This document shows, in pieces, positions 22,094 to 35,915 of a stretch of DNA of 64,000 nucleotides. Position numbers and translations under genes: made by a program. The stretch is from Coffea arabica. Taxonomy: Eukaryota > Streptophyta > Magnoliopsida > Gentianales > Rubiaceae. Within the stretch, counting starts at the first letter, position 1. Every line of letters begins with the position of its first letter. The stretch covers positions 16,500,501 to 16,564,500 of the forward strand of contig NC_092323.1 of the NCBI RefSeq assembly GCF_036785885.1, read 5' to 3'. Under the pieces are notes generated by a model. The model was not told where the DNA came from, ran no database searches, and worked only from the letters and a program-made list of their open reading frames with translations.

Positions 22094-24894
22094 GCAGATG
22101 ATCCACATTTCCTGCCACAATCCACTCACTGTAACTACGATCTTTGTTTTGGTGCTGCAATATCAGTCTCTAAGTCTGTTTCAGGATTGGCTTTCCATCT
22201 AAGTGATAATTTTCAGTGCTTATTCAAATCCTTAGGGAGGGAAGGGGCAGAAACATTCTCCAGATACAGCTAGCACCCTACATGGTAGATGTCATGTCCT
22301 TCAAAATTTATATAGCTATGCTGTTTATTTTAAAATTTCCACTACCCTTATGGAGTATCATTCAAGAATTTTTCCATTTTCTGGTTTTTTATTTACCATT
22401 GGGTGATTACAATTTGCAACACATGATAATCAATTGACCTTCAATGTCATTCCAGAAACTGGAAAATATTTCTAATAATGACAAAATGTCTGCTTGCTCA
22501 GTGGAGATGATTACATTTATCAGGACCTTGGAGTCTTGGCATTTTCAAATGAATCCACACCTTTGTCACGAACAATCAGCGTTGTCCCTTCGTCTATCTG
22601 CATCAAAGTCCTATCATTTGAATTCAGAAAGTCTCAATTCAGACAACGCTATCCTTGGAACAGTGCTGAATGCTACCGTTAACTCACACAAACTGAATGC
22701 CATCCATACTGATGTACAATTAGCCTAATATTTTCGAGCTGGTGTGGTAGACTATACAGAAATAAAGTTGGAAATGAAGACATAGAAGTGATGCAGATCT
22801 CAAAAGAACATTATGCTTGCATAGATTAATATACAATGTCAGAGAGCATAATATATAGCTCAACTTACCTCACCTTCAACTTAATGTCCATGTATAACAT
22901 TTCATTTCAGTTAGCATTGTTATCTTCCAGGTTTTCTAGGCAAATCTGAATGCACAGGGCTGAAAGTTTCCTCTTGATTCATAAACTGTTTCAGCTCACC
23001 ATACAGCATTTTGGTTTTTGTTCTTTTGTCTGAACAAATACATAATGCTGCATGGACAATACTGTTAGGCATAGAGATTTGACAAAGAAAAGGTAAACAA
23101 TTGAATGATTGCGAGCCTATACCTCAAGTAAGTGTGCTCATAGGCTGCTGTCTTTGAAACAAACTTAATTCTTCTACCTAAGAATAGATCTCCTTCATTT
23201 GGATTTTGAGTTCAAAGGTTTCAAGTCTATTAATCTGTAGAAAAATGATTACCAAACAATCTACCGTAACATTTTGTTTCTTGTTTAGGGCTGTTTTCAT
23301 CCTTTACAACATTAAGCTCCTAACGCATTATAGCATATACTGTAAATTAAAGATGTGTCGATTGGTTAGTAAAGAGACACTAAATTCGGAATTTTTGTAC
23401 AGCAACAAAACATCAGTTGCTATTTACTTTTTAGAATGTCTCTGTCATTTGGCTTGTCATCAATTTAGTGTGAAGTCCAATTAGTTCTAAACAATATGTG
23501 ACTAAAACCAGGTGAAATTTAATCCATGCATAACATTTCCACAAGGATAATGTTCTTTATACTTACTGGATGATTACGATAATTGTAGCACCAGTCACAT
23601 GAAACTATTAAAGATATGACTCCAAATTGCCTCATTTCTAGGGCCATGGGCTAAATAAATGAAAGATATGTTTAGGGATAATCGCAAAATGCTTGAAGAA
23701 TACAACTTTCTCACATGCCTTCTTCATTGCCCTAACATCTGTTATGGTGAATTACAAAATGCCTTCTTGAAGATTACTTGCTCATTCATTATGCTATTGG
23801 ATAAATCCACCCTCAAGTTTTTCTAATGTACTCCACTCAACCAAGAAACTCCAAATTGAAAATCACTTCTTCATCTTACATGCACATAACAAAAAGGGCA
23901 AAATTCCTATCAATAACATTAATAATTAGTGAAATTGGGCAAAATAATGTCCACTTAAGGGCATTTTTAAGAACAAATATAATTGTAAACCATTGAGCTC
24001 AATATACTATATTGGTCCTTCCTTCTTTCTACATGTAGCGGGACTGACATCTTCAAAGTTGTTGATTCTACCAAGGCCAGATTACCCTTTTCCGTACAAC
24101 ATGTCCATCTCAAGTGACGAAATTAAATTTGCTTCAGAACTAAACCCTTGAATGTAATTTGAAAATATAGAAAAGCTGTTGAGGATCAAAGTGAAAAAAC
24201 TTCATCACTTCAGAAGGTAATGTTCTAGGGTACAAATGTAGAAAAATATATTAAGGGTGTCTTTATGTTATTTTGTTTTTGTCTGTGTGTGGCTGTGTGA
24301 TAATGCAATTAAATTACCTTAAGAGTCCCTAAACTTTTATAGAAGGTTCTATTTAGTCCTAAACTTTGAAAACTCCTTTCATGTTCTTGACATTTGGTCC
24401 ATTGACATGCATTTTATAGAATTTTTATTTAGGTTTCAATCCAAAATCTTGCAGTTTTATCTCAAATTATGGCTGTCCTGAGAAATTGAACCCCAATTAT
24501 AAAACAAGTGACAATTACTATTGGCCGAGTATGTATATTTTCTTTTTAAATAGCCATGATGTGAATATATAGGACATTATTTTGGTGCAATATTCATACA
24601 TATGTTTGTACAAAATCATGTAAGACTTATTTGATTTCATTTATGCTTTGATAATTGTTATTCTAAAACTACTATGTGCTTATTATCTAAGTGCATCTGG
24701 TCAACCATTTGACGGATTTATTATCAAACTCGATTAAGTTAGGAGGGTGAACTTTGTGTTTGAACAAAAGCAATAGGTGAATAAGTAATTTTGCTTTTCT
24801 TTCAGAGGAAAATTTGATTCGTCCAGAATATTTAGGGACTGAATTGGATTGAGGGATTATATACAACATTTAGCAGAAGTTTAATGATTTCTAT
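22094..24894. other. 3' UTR of GUX copy B and intergenic sequence
   Basis: After the stop at 22093 comes sequence still alignable to the copy A coding tail for about 50 bases, then AT-rich DNA. Open frames at 22216-22437, 22444-22728 and 23206-23484 show no motif and no splice logic. I support no gene here. Confidence 0.4.
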
Positions 24895-25822
24895 TCTAGA
24901 GTTTTTGGCTAAAATAATCTCCTTTTCAAAAAATAATCCCAAAGTAATGCTCTTTCAGTTTTTATTCCCTTATTAATCTAGTTATTGCCATGTAGACTCC
25001 TCACGAAAGGAAAAAAATAACTTGTAAATCTTTTGTTTATATATTACGCAGTTTTTCTTTATTTAGTGATTTAAGGACATTATGTAAACAAATTAAAAAA
25101 GGAAAGTGGATCCATAATTAGTATTTCAAAATTGTTGATCACCCTCCAAATTGCAATGATTTTGCTGAAGAACCTTTTTTTTTTTGCTGCCATTATTCCT
25201 TCCTAGCTTTATTCTTGATTATTATATCACAAGTTCCTTTCTTTTTTTTCTTGTTACTTGCAATTTTATATATCGTAGCCTCCTAACTTTGTAAATTTTA
25301 AGAAGTTTGCAAAAACTCAAATTGTTTGAAGTACGAGTAACCATTTCAAGATACATAATAATCATAGTTTACGTGAACTATAAAAATTCCACTATAAGGG
25401 GAAAGAAAATTCGAAAAAAATTCTCTTGCATTTTTTGACTTATCAAAAGAGAATACATTCCAAAAAAATAGGAGAGAAAAAATATAACTAGATCAATGTT
25501 AGTATCAAAATTAACACGCTACATGAGCCAATCTAATGTGAGAAATACTAATTAACTCAATAATAGATAGAGAAATATATTTATTTATCTTTAAGATTGT
25601 ACATAAGTAGCAAAATTTCAACTATTGAAAAGGTATTAAAAATCTATTGATGTGGATTGTACCTCTTAATATAAGATGGAAATGTGAATACTTTCCATAC
25701 TAAAGTCCACATGGCAACAAGTAGATTAATAAGGGAATATATTTTGAAAGTGCATTAGTTTGGGAATAGTTTTCAACCCTAGATATACATCATATAAAGA
25801 TTATTTTATTTGGTACTCTAGA
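24895..25822. mobile_element. Non-autonomous element with about 100-bp inverted ends
   Basis: The left end (24895 to about 24998) and right end (about 25705-25822) are inverse copies. Shared blocks include TCTAGAGT, AAAATAATCT, ATTCCCTTATTAATCTA and GCCATGT(A/G)GAC. The right end has about 20 extra bases within the arm. The roughly 700-bp centre is AT-rich without a transposase. Long terminal inverted repeats of this size suggest a Mutator-type or foldback element, but I could not define a 9-bp target duplication, so the class is an inference. Boundaries are good to about 10 bp. Confidence 0.55.
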
Positions 25823-28800
25823 TATCATATAAAGATACATTGATGGACAACGCTACACAGTGACAATCTAAGTCACCAAAATTATCAATTGAGCCCCCCT
25901 CAAAACTTAAAAAGTTTCAATTTAACCCTCCAAACCTGAAGCGCCACCTACGAAAATATTAGACACGACAGTTTCTTCCTATATTTTATATTTTCTAAAT
26001 CTATTTCATCTCTTGAAATTACTAAATAAAGTATATCAAAAGATAACATTTATCCTAGAAAGTTATAAAAGCAAGTATTGATTAATTAGAAGAACATAAG
26101 AACAACTTTTAACCCGAAGAAAAAGTAGATTTTTTTTTAATACGTATTCATTGGAGACTTATTTATAAATCTATGTTAACTTCTCATATGGTTGAAAAGA
26201 AAAATACCCTTACATCTAACTGAAAAGAAAAATACCCTTGCATATGTACGTTATCACTTATTGCACACTTAGAAATTTAAATACTTATGCAATTTATTTT
26301 TTAGTTTTTTCAAAAAAACTAAAACTTACAACTTAGTTTAATCACTCTATCACCTCCTTGATATAGTGGAAGTCACGTGGTGCCCATCTTAGCCATTTAT
26401 CGCCACTGCCCCAGCTCCTCATATTTGCACTTTGCAGAATTTTGAAAGGCAAATTAAATAAGGAAAATTGATCAATTTGGAGGCTCTGCACTGAGGGTAA
26501 AGACATTATAAAATATTTCTAATGCTCCATACACAAAATACACAGTGGACTTCCCACCCAAATTATGCATAAGACTGATAAATGATCATTAGTAGGCATT
26601 ACCTACTCAACCATGGATTAAGAACTTCTTATCTTATTCTCAAGCAATCAACTTGCTTAATTTTCATTAAGTTTAATCCTTTTTTTTTTAATGTTAGTGG
26701 GAGATCTCGAATTCGGAACCTCTCACTTACATTCCCTCCCCATACGTATCATCCAACCCATCCCCCTTTGTTTAATCCCTTCAAATGTTAAGTAAATTTC
26801 CCTTTAGTAATAACTCTATAAATTTCTCTACAATCATACTCTATAGAGCCATCCGTTGGACACCATCCTTAGCGCATCTCTTCCCTAAGTTGACCCACAT
26901 GTCATATAATTTTTTGTGCAGAATTTTAAACTTAAGCATGAATAGTCATATAGTATAATGATTAGAAGAAAACTGGAAAAACAATCCCTCCTCCATTGAA
27001 CTGCTCAAGTTTTTTTTCCCCCTATCATTAGGTAATTTCTTAAGCAAATGCTCATTCATAACTAATTACACTAATTTTTTTTAATTTTTCGCTCTTTTTT
27101 TAAGGAACACTTTTCTGACTTGTTAAATTTAATTTCAAAGCTAGAAAAAAAATAATCACGGAGCCCAAATGAGATCTGTACCTGACCAATAATTGGTCCT
27201 ATAAATTAATGGTGTGGATTCTTTTTCAAATATTCAATGTTCAAAACAGCCAAACAATTGGTCCCTCAATTAGCAGTTTTTGGGTGGTAAGTAAGTTAGT
27301 AAGAACCATTGCAAGTCACTAAAAAATGCGTGGATGACCTTTCTTGAATTTAAAACTGTATAATGATATCTTCCTTCCTCCTAAACTTTTAAATACCAAA
27401 AAGAAGAGGGGAGGGGGGGGGGGGACATGCACTTCTTTTCATGGATGAAGGATGTACATTTTTTCTTCTAATTTGTCTCCCCTCAAGAATAAATTGGTCT
27501 GCCACAAGGGTCCAAAGACATAAGTACATTCTGTTTATTGCCACGATCGAGTTACTCACGGGTGTCTGAGATACAAAATTTTCATTGGTTCGGTGCTACC
27601 AAAACATATTTCACATGTGAAATCGGAGCATTACACATTTGGTGACAAAAGATGATAAGACCTTTTATGGATCATATATACATATATTATAGCAGGGGAA
27701 GAGTGAGATTCAAGAAATGGGAAGAGAAAAGAGAGATTTAAACTCAGAACGTGTAATTTCTAGGTGCCTTGATCACAATCATGGTTTAGGTAATGCAACA
27801 AAAATGTAGTTTTCTTTGTCTATGTACCTTGTAAACCTAATCTGCATAGCTTCACGTGAAAGGTTTAGATAAATCACTTTTTTTGTGGGGTAAATTTTTT
27901 TATTTTGGTTAACTTTGGCATTTTTTCCCTAGGATGAGGTATCAAAGAGTTTGATTATTTGAGGATAGTGCTTCTTTGATCGACAGCACTTAGATGCAAT
28001 GTTTTTCAACACTAAGCATGTGATAAGATGACATTCATTCTTTTGGCCATTTGGCTTATTTCTTGATTTTCCTTGTCATAAATATTTTACTACAACATTA
28101 ATTTTGCACGTGAATTAATATACTCTTTCAAACTTTGTACGAAATGAATCAGTTGTTTAATATTTATTAAGTGATTTTCAAGATAAACCATTCTTTGTAT
28201 TTCCACTTTTACAGTTCATCTAAGCCCTCTAGGGTAAAATATTTGAGGGTTAGTCAAACGACTTATGGAAACTAGAATTGAATTCTAGAAAAACTGTAAA
28301 TCTATTTTTTTTTTATGTCAACAAAATCAGTTGATTTTAAAACCCTTAGACAATTTTAAACGAATGTTAGCACATATAATTGTGTGAAGCACTCAGGCTG
28401 TTAACTCAATAAAGTACTTAAAATTAATTAATTCAAAATTAACCATATTGAATGCATACTTTTTGATGTCTTTTCCTTAGGCTGCAAAAAGGCTTTGTAG
28501 ATGTCAACTCACCAGAATGGTATCCATGTTCCATGTGATGATGCCCAATTTTCTTACTTCTGTAAGAAAATGTTAGAAAGAAAAAAAAAAGTCCAATTCC
28601 CTATTTCTGTTTTCTTTTGGGACTAAATGAAGATTGAGGTACCATCCATGAACGGAGACCATAAAGAAAGTGAAAAAACTGCATCTTCTTGGCTATATAT
28701 AGCTAATCGAGTAAAAAGATACTAAAAGAGGGCTCAACCATTACCAAATTATTGTATGCGATGGGATTTTTTTTAAAACTTTTTTCTTATACAGGAAAAG

Positions 28801-30805
28801 GATGGAATTTGAAAAATTAAGAAGGATTGAGGGAATTGAACCGAGAACCTCTAGCTTCTGAATTCTCAACATTAGCTACAGTTTGTTGTTTATTTTTCAT
28901 GTTCACGTATATAGAGAGTACAGGCATTAAAAATTCAACAAATGTTTTACTGGTTGAAACGATGACACTCCCTTGACAAAAATGTATGTCAAATTGGTTT
29001 GTCTTACATTTCAAAGTGTAGCAACGTTGCCACAATGAATTGCTGAGAATTTTCTTTTAATAAATTAAACTGAGAACTCAAGAATTATGAATCCAAATTT
29101 AACTAGATGTGAATTTTGTCTAACTTTATGTTAGTGTTCTTCTTCCAACATTTTTTTTTGAAGTAGCTTGCACTATTACTATATAGCTAGTAGTTAGAAC
29201 TAAGTTGTAATATAATACCATAACTTTATGTTGGTTGTGATCTTATTAAAAAACTAAAGGGCTCATATAAAAATTTAAAAAAAAAATGGTACAAGCGTTT
29301 AAAATATGGATGCAGGGCAAATAAATCGCCCATGAACGATGTAATACTTTTTGAACATTTTATAATTCTAAGTGAACTACTTGTACATCCTTACAACAGA
29401 GGTGTAATATTCTATTACTGTTCATGTGTATCCCATTCGTAATAAGTAAATCTCTATTGTGAAATTTTATAAATAATTCACGTAAAATTATATTTCGTTC
29501 AGAAAATATTCCCCCATTCATGTGACAACGTTCGTGCCATGGTCCTTAAAATATATTGATATGCAGGATCAAAGCTGCCTATGGGGAAACGGGAATGATG
29601 CTTCAAGAATAGTACGTCCTTCATTATATAGAGTCACCAAAGTAATAAGAGTCACGGACATGGATGACAAAAAAAAAAAAATTCCCTATCTTCGCGTGAC
29701 TCATATATTTGTGGTGAAACTTAAACGCATACTTAGACTGGCATAGTGTTTGCTATAAATTTCATTTCGATCCGAACCAACTATTTGATAATCTAATACT
29801 TATTTAACCAATAAAAGTGCTTCAAACAAAAATATGAAGCTCATTAATCTCATATCGCTTGTACTATCACATGTCATCTACATCAGATTATAAATTTTTT
29901 GTTCGTCCCATTAATTGATGGGACATAAAATTGATCAAAGACGAATTACTAAACTTACCACATACACTTATTGTTACTTGGTCTTGACCGACATAAAATT
30001 TCTCACATTTGCTAGACTTGAAATCATGTCTGTTACATGACCACCTCAGTTACACCCCTCGTACATGTAATTAATTACAAACACGAAGCCAGCACTTGAA
30101 TGCCTGTTACATGTAATTACAAACAGGAAACAGTTGTTTTGCCATCATCATTTTGGAGCATTGATTGCGACTGAAGGCTAAGGCTGGAGAGAAGAAAACT
30201 GTCAAGATTATAGCAGTTCAAATATCAACGGATTCAATCCTTATCTCTCACTATATATTTGTCATTTAATTGTAACTGTCACTTCCAAATGGCTTCCTTC
30301 AATGATTTTCGGTCAGTTTGGTTCCCCCTCTTCCTAAACTAGGCTATAATAGGTTATGCAAGACCAAAAAAAAAAAAGTAGTTGCCAGCTTCTCAAATCT
30401 CAATTGTTAATTGAACCAAGAAAAAGATGAGTCCTAATAAAATTGTTGAAAGATAAGATTCTTCATTTGATTGCCTTTCTACTTCAAGATGAGTCCTAAT
30501 AATACTCTTGATTCAATTAACAACAATCTAACATAGAGAGCATCCTAATTTTGCTTGTTAATCAAAGCAAGGCAAGTTTAAGTCCACCCCATCCTTACCA
30601 ATTGAATCGAAGATTAGTGTTTCGGGTTTATATCTAGCCACCATTTTATGCTATGAGCACAGTCTAATTTACCCGAATATCATCATGGTTTGGACTAGCA
30701 CATCCTCTGTATCAATTCACAAAATTCCCCCAGCATAGATAAGCCTTGGCTAAGTACAAATTTCCCAGGTAGAAATAATTCCACTGATAATATGTGCCCA
30801 GTTAA
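25823..30805. other. Intergenic sequence downstream of the PME gene
   Basis: No gene found. It is AT-rich with homopolymers, including a run of 12 G at 27413-27424, and a possible degenerate SINE near 28800-28880. The frame at 29522-29746 ends in a poly-lysine artefact. The right end carries the 3' flank of the minus-strand PME gene. Confidence 0.35.
28800..28880 (-). repeat. Possible tRNA-derived SINE relic
   Basis: On the minus strand the sequence reads AGAGGTTCTCGGTTCAATTCC, which fits a pol III B box (GGTTCRANTCC). A TAGCTAATGTTG stretch about 35 bases earlier could be a worn A box. Both are common in plant tRNA-derived SINEs. A second, weaker candidate of the same kind lies at about 26690-26740. 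No clear 3' tail or target duplication could be assigned. Confidence 0.28.
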
Positions 30806-33735
30806 TCAAGAAGAAGTAGGAATCCACTGATCACCTTGAATGAAATTTGGCACTGAATATGAGGAAACATGTTTAGCTGGAATCTGACTGCTCCAAGGCA
30901 CTCGTTTAGAAGTGTTAGCACCAGCTCCAGTATTACCGAATTCCCCATAATACAGCGTCTTCAGAGCAAAATCTCCACTCCAGGGCATCCATCCATCTGG
31001 TGTAATGAGAGCCTCCAAGGTGCACTGGATCAATACCGTCCTCGAATACTCTTTCCATGGCCTTCCAAGGTAGTTTCTGTGTACGCTAGGTTTACTATAG
31101 TACAAGGACAAGTACTCTTCTGTGCCGTTGACGATGCAGCCCAGGAAGACAAAGCCTGTGGACTGGGCAGGGTCGATTCTTCCATGAGCAGTCACAGCAT
31201 TGTTCTCTCCCTTCTCTGGTTTTACTTGCCGTGGAGCGACTAAGACGAGGCAACCCTGGAAGAATGCAGCGGAGTTCCCAAATACGAAATCAACGTTGCC
31301 CTGAATGCGGCATGACTTGTAATATTGGCGTAGCGAGTGAGCATATAAGGTGTCCTGATTGCCAAGAAATTCACAATTTTCTATCACTGAAAGATCACTG
31401 TCTGATCGAAAGGCTACTGCTTGGTGCGCATTAGGGCCAGCTGTGTTCTGTATGGTGAGACCGCTCGCCATGAAACCATCACCAACAACTCCTGTAAGAG
31501 GATTCCAAAAATCATTACTCATAAATCACAAGAACTGAGGGACCAAATTCCATCCATCATAAAGCCCTTGTGTTAATTTTCTTTATTTTCTTTATGGCCA
31601 ATTATTCTGAACGAAAAGATGTCCCAATCTAAAACGCGTAAAAGAAGTTGCAGTCAGCCTTTCATTTTCCTGACTAAATGAATTTTTTCTCCAGCTTCGT
31701 ATTCATGTTCTACAGATTCAACACATACTCCATTATTGATGTCCAAAGAATTTCAGCCGACTCATGTCTAGAACTTCATGAGATACATAAATGACTACAC
31801 TTTTGATGCCTTTCCTGGTCCCTCAGATGAGGTGGGTAAGCAGAATGCTTCAAATAGACACATATGGCAGAAAAATAAGGCAACCAAAGGATGAAGAATT
31901 GGTCCCTTTCAATTGAAGGCTAGAATGAGTCGATGACAAAAGACAGTCAGACCCTTGCTTCCACTCAGAATTGGTCTCACTTTCGATTTTCCACCGACCT
32001 CTTTAACTCAGATCCTTGCAGTTCTGTTCCCATTAACTACCGAGGTTTGGGTGAAGGTGTACTTCTTCAGAAGCTGCTTACACCCTTTTTGTCTCAGGCA
32101 TATAAAACTACAGCACCAGACAAATCAACTACTGTTTTACCAAGTTTCATGCATTTAATGGACTTGCTTTCAAGCAATTACTTCTTCTCATCAACCCAAA
32201 ACAACCAACAAAATGTTTTGCCAAATCATTCCCTAGCCACTTTTCAGATGCTTTGCTACCAAGTTTTTTTTTTTTGTTTGGACAGTGTTCTACTACCCTA
32301 TATTAATTCTGGATTCGACGTATGTGAAGTAAAAAAATAATTGTAAACGTGTATATGGCATAGAATTATAAAAAAATCCCAAAAGCCCACTTATTCAAAA
32401 TAAAGAAAGCATATTATTCAGAAAAACTAGGAACAGCAAAATCACATGTTTCAATAATTTATAGTGCTAATAAAATTTAGGCTATCCATCAGGGTTAAAA
32501 ATTCATGAACAATAATTTTTAAAAAAAAGAAGAAGAAAAAGAAAAATGCATAGCCAAACAAGTGAAACACTATAAAATGAAAATCATAAAAAAAAAAATA
32601 CACATAATAACAAAAAAAAAAATGGGCAAAATATTTGGCATTCAAACTTACCAACAGTAGCAGAATCATAGGTGGTAACACCAGGCTGGCCCACATTCAT
32701 AGACCCTGTAATGACCGTTTTACCCATCCCATCACCCAAAAACACCACATTCTTTTTCTGCAACGGGACCCGAACCGTCTCCTCATACACGCCCGCCTTT
32801 ATCCATATCACGAACCTCCGATCCACCGCGTTATCCGGACCCGCATTCACTGCAGCCTGCACCGACCCGTAATTACACCCACCCTCTTTACAAACCGTCA
32901 CGTCCGGCTTCAACCCGGTCGGCACTCCGCCATGGAACTCCAACCCCGACCCGCCAACCCCTTCCCAAAACCCGTCCCTCTCAGTCTTGGGTGGGCCCCA
33001 GGACCCGGTATCTTCGCCCAGATTATCATAGTTTACCATCATCCCCAGAGCGTTGCTGCTCAACCCGAGTAAACCGTTCAAAAACGCCATCGTTTCATTC
33101 ACCTTAGACGTCCCATTGACGTATTTCAAAGCGGACCAGCAATCGTACTGGTAGACCATGGCAGCTGACAACCATGCACGGGCGTCCTTGACTTTGCCAC
33201 GTGCCAGCGCCGAAGCCGTCCGATCACTCCGAAAATCAGAATAATTCAGCACCTCCAAACAATTCTTTGCCGCGTTGGTCCGGTTTAGATTTCCTGCGGA
33301 CGCCCCCAGGATATCGTTCACCATGGACTGGGCAGTCCTGAGGTTTTCCTTCGAGACCCGGATGGCCAATTGGATGGTGTCCAAAACGGTCGGGTTGGGA
33401 GACCCGGGGGAGGAACTGGACAATGAGGACTCGCATGTTGGCGGGTCACGCGAGGCCTTGCAGGCCTCGTGAATGAGCCCATTTGGAGATGAGACTGAAG
33501 GAGAAGCAGAAGAGGGGGGTGGTTTTGAAATGCTATGGCTGGGAGCAGGAGAATAGTGGCGGTGGTTGTGGTGGCGGAGGGCAGTGGAGAAGGAGAAAAA
33601 GAGGAGAAGAGAGAGGAGGGAAAGGGACAAAATTGCTGCCATTAGAATGAAGAGGAATTTTTTGGATTTGAAACCGGAATGAGTGGAAGAGAAATTGGGT
33701 GGGGGTTTGGGTTTTATAGGCCTTTTGGGATGCAT
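30806..33735 (-). CDS. PME: Pectinesterase with PMEI pro-region (type I PME), copy 1
   Basis: It removes methyl esters from cell-wall pectin. Two coding exons on the minus strand, 33735-32652 and 31491-30806, join in phase (GT at 32651, AG at 31492) to 589 residues. A basic, proline-rich N terminus precedes a membrane anchor or signal at about residues 27-50. A serine/proline linker and a PMEI domain (about 86-245, starting near [13 protein letters not shown]) follow. The catalytic domain starts near VTVCKEGG and has AGVYEE, QAVAFR (385-390), NQDTLY with the catalytic Asp at 408, DFVFG with the catalytic Asp at 429, and LGRPW with the conserved Arg at 505. All key residues are present. There is no obvious RRLL-type processing site. 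Exon 1 is markedly GC-richer than its surroundings. It lies head-to-head with copy 2. Confidence 0.93.
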
Positions 33736-35883
33736 GATGATGAATTTGGGAAATAGCTTTTATTATCTGTCAAAATCAAGAAGTAACGGGATATGCAAAT
33801 TTGTGACTTTGAATGATTCTTGTACGTATTATCTGTCAAAATGATGAATTTGAATGATTCTTGACTTTGAATGATTATTGGATGGTACTGAAATGGGGAG
33901 AAAAAGAAAGCAGAAGGCTAGAAATGTAAAGAACTTACTGATGTAATGTTAATTGAATTGATCGGTGGATGGTGCCAGGATTTGAAAGAGTCACGGGTGG
34001 AGTGGAATTAAAGCTGGGGTGATGTTTGTTTGGGGGATGGAAGGATCCATGAATGGAATGGCGATGAAGGAATGGGATGGAATGGGATGGTAGTGGAAGA
34101 GGGGAAGTGGGGTGGCTACTAGTGGGAATGGATGCAGTGGGCAGTGGACACCACTGACACCGAAAGAAACAGATATATCTAATTGCTGTGAAAGGGGGTT
34201 TGAAAGGTTTCATATTTTTTTCTTTTTTCTTTATGGGATGATTAGGAAACTTCATGGGTAGGAACAGTTTGGTTTGGGACAAAAAAGAATTTTTAACGGT
34301 TTGGTTTGCTGCTGATAAAATGTTTCAGCAATGTCGGCTGTAGCAGTCTAAGCAGGAAACTAATAAATCACTTAGCCAAATTATGAAATAGAGGATCCCG
34401 ACATAATCAACCTAAAGGCGTCAAATCAAACTAAAGGTGACAAGGATTTTCAAGCTGTTTCCGAGCCACTCGCGAATAATTTCATTAAAATTTTGATTTA
34501 AATTCAGTCAAATTAAAACTCTGGTTGAGCTCGAGCTACTCGTTCAGTTTGACGAGTTCATCTCGAACACTCAGGAACTATACGGCAATATAGTTCCATC
34601 CTCTTTTTTTTCTTTTATTTTTGGTCTTCTTATCTTCTGCCCATGGTAGATTGTCTAGATAAATATAATCCTCTTCACACTAGCAACTCCAACAACTCGA
34701 AAAGGGTTGAATTTGACGATAAGATAAAGAGAAATTATAAGTAGGAAATCCTGAATACAAAATCTCGCACTTATTTTTTTAAAAAAAAAAAGAACTCCAA
34801 AGCCCTTATTACAAGTTAACACGAACATCTCTTTCCTCCTCCTCTTCTTTCTACTTGGTCGAATTACAAGTTCTTAATTTCTACCCCAACATTTCTAGAA
34901 TGCTATATAGTAATGCTCGTAATCTTTGTTTCTATATCTCTTTTCCTACTAAACCTCATAGTTATGAAATCTGGACCGACTCACTAGTTCAATAGGTTAA
35001 CTCGATGAAGCAACCACTTAATCAGATTGAATCATTAATATGACCAGATAATATGAAGACTCATTAACTATTCAATGAATGAATCAAAACTTGTTTGGTT
35101 TTAAGCAGTTCAACCAGGTTGAATCAAATTTGGGCTGATTTTTGAGTAACCCGATTAGTGATAAAATCTTCTAGCTCGTTTACTATTAACAAACATAGGA
35201 CGTCATGGATTTCAAAACAAACTTCAACCACCAAGCCACATGTTTTCTTATGTTAATTACTGCCTTTAATTGGTCATCTATCATGCTTTGAACTATTAGT
35301 CTCCTTTCCCCTTCAAATTCCTTCTTCTTTTTTTTTCAAGACTTTCCCTTCAAATACATATTTGGAGTGTGCTATTAAAACTTATTATGAATCATTCTGA
35401 AGTAAAAATTAGTCTATATAATATCTTATGCTTAAAAACTTGTAGATAAGATAATCTAACAAACTAAATAAAAATGAATTCTACACTTGAACTTAATTGA
35501 ATTTCCTTATCCATAATTCTATATATTCTTGAAGTACTAACAAAGAAAAGTGTGAAATCTGGTGACTAAATATTTAAGTTTTACAAGGGCCTATTTGAGT
35601 TGAAAGAAACCAAAATAAAACAACATGAATCTCAGTTAGCTAGAAAGACAAAAAGAAATCAAAACCTAGTAAATTTTTTTTTGTCCCCCCCCCCCCCCCC
35701 ACAACACAAAAAAAAAAAAAAAAAAACCAAAAAATATGGCTATCTTCACAAACAGTTTAATTAAGTAGTTTCTTCATTTGGTTGTACCAGTTTGGGGGAG
35801 AAATATCACTTGAACTTTGAATTTACACGCCATTCTATTGTTCCCTTCTCTCGAAACAAATGCAACCACAACAAAATCTTTTG

Positions 35884-35915
<32 letters not shown>

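Noticed and set aside
27400..27424. G-rich run as a possible G-quadruplex
   Set aside because: It is a single homopolymer of 12 G with a short GGGGAGG neighbour; it is more likely slippage than a conserved motif.
31933..32340. 135-residue frame in the PME copy 1 intron
   Set aside because: It is inside the intron defined by matching splice sites, on the opposite strand, and has no recognisable domain.
35884..35911. AT-repeat as a possible structural or regulatory element
   Set aside because: It is an ordinary dinucleotide microsatellite.
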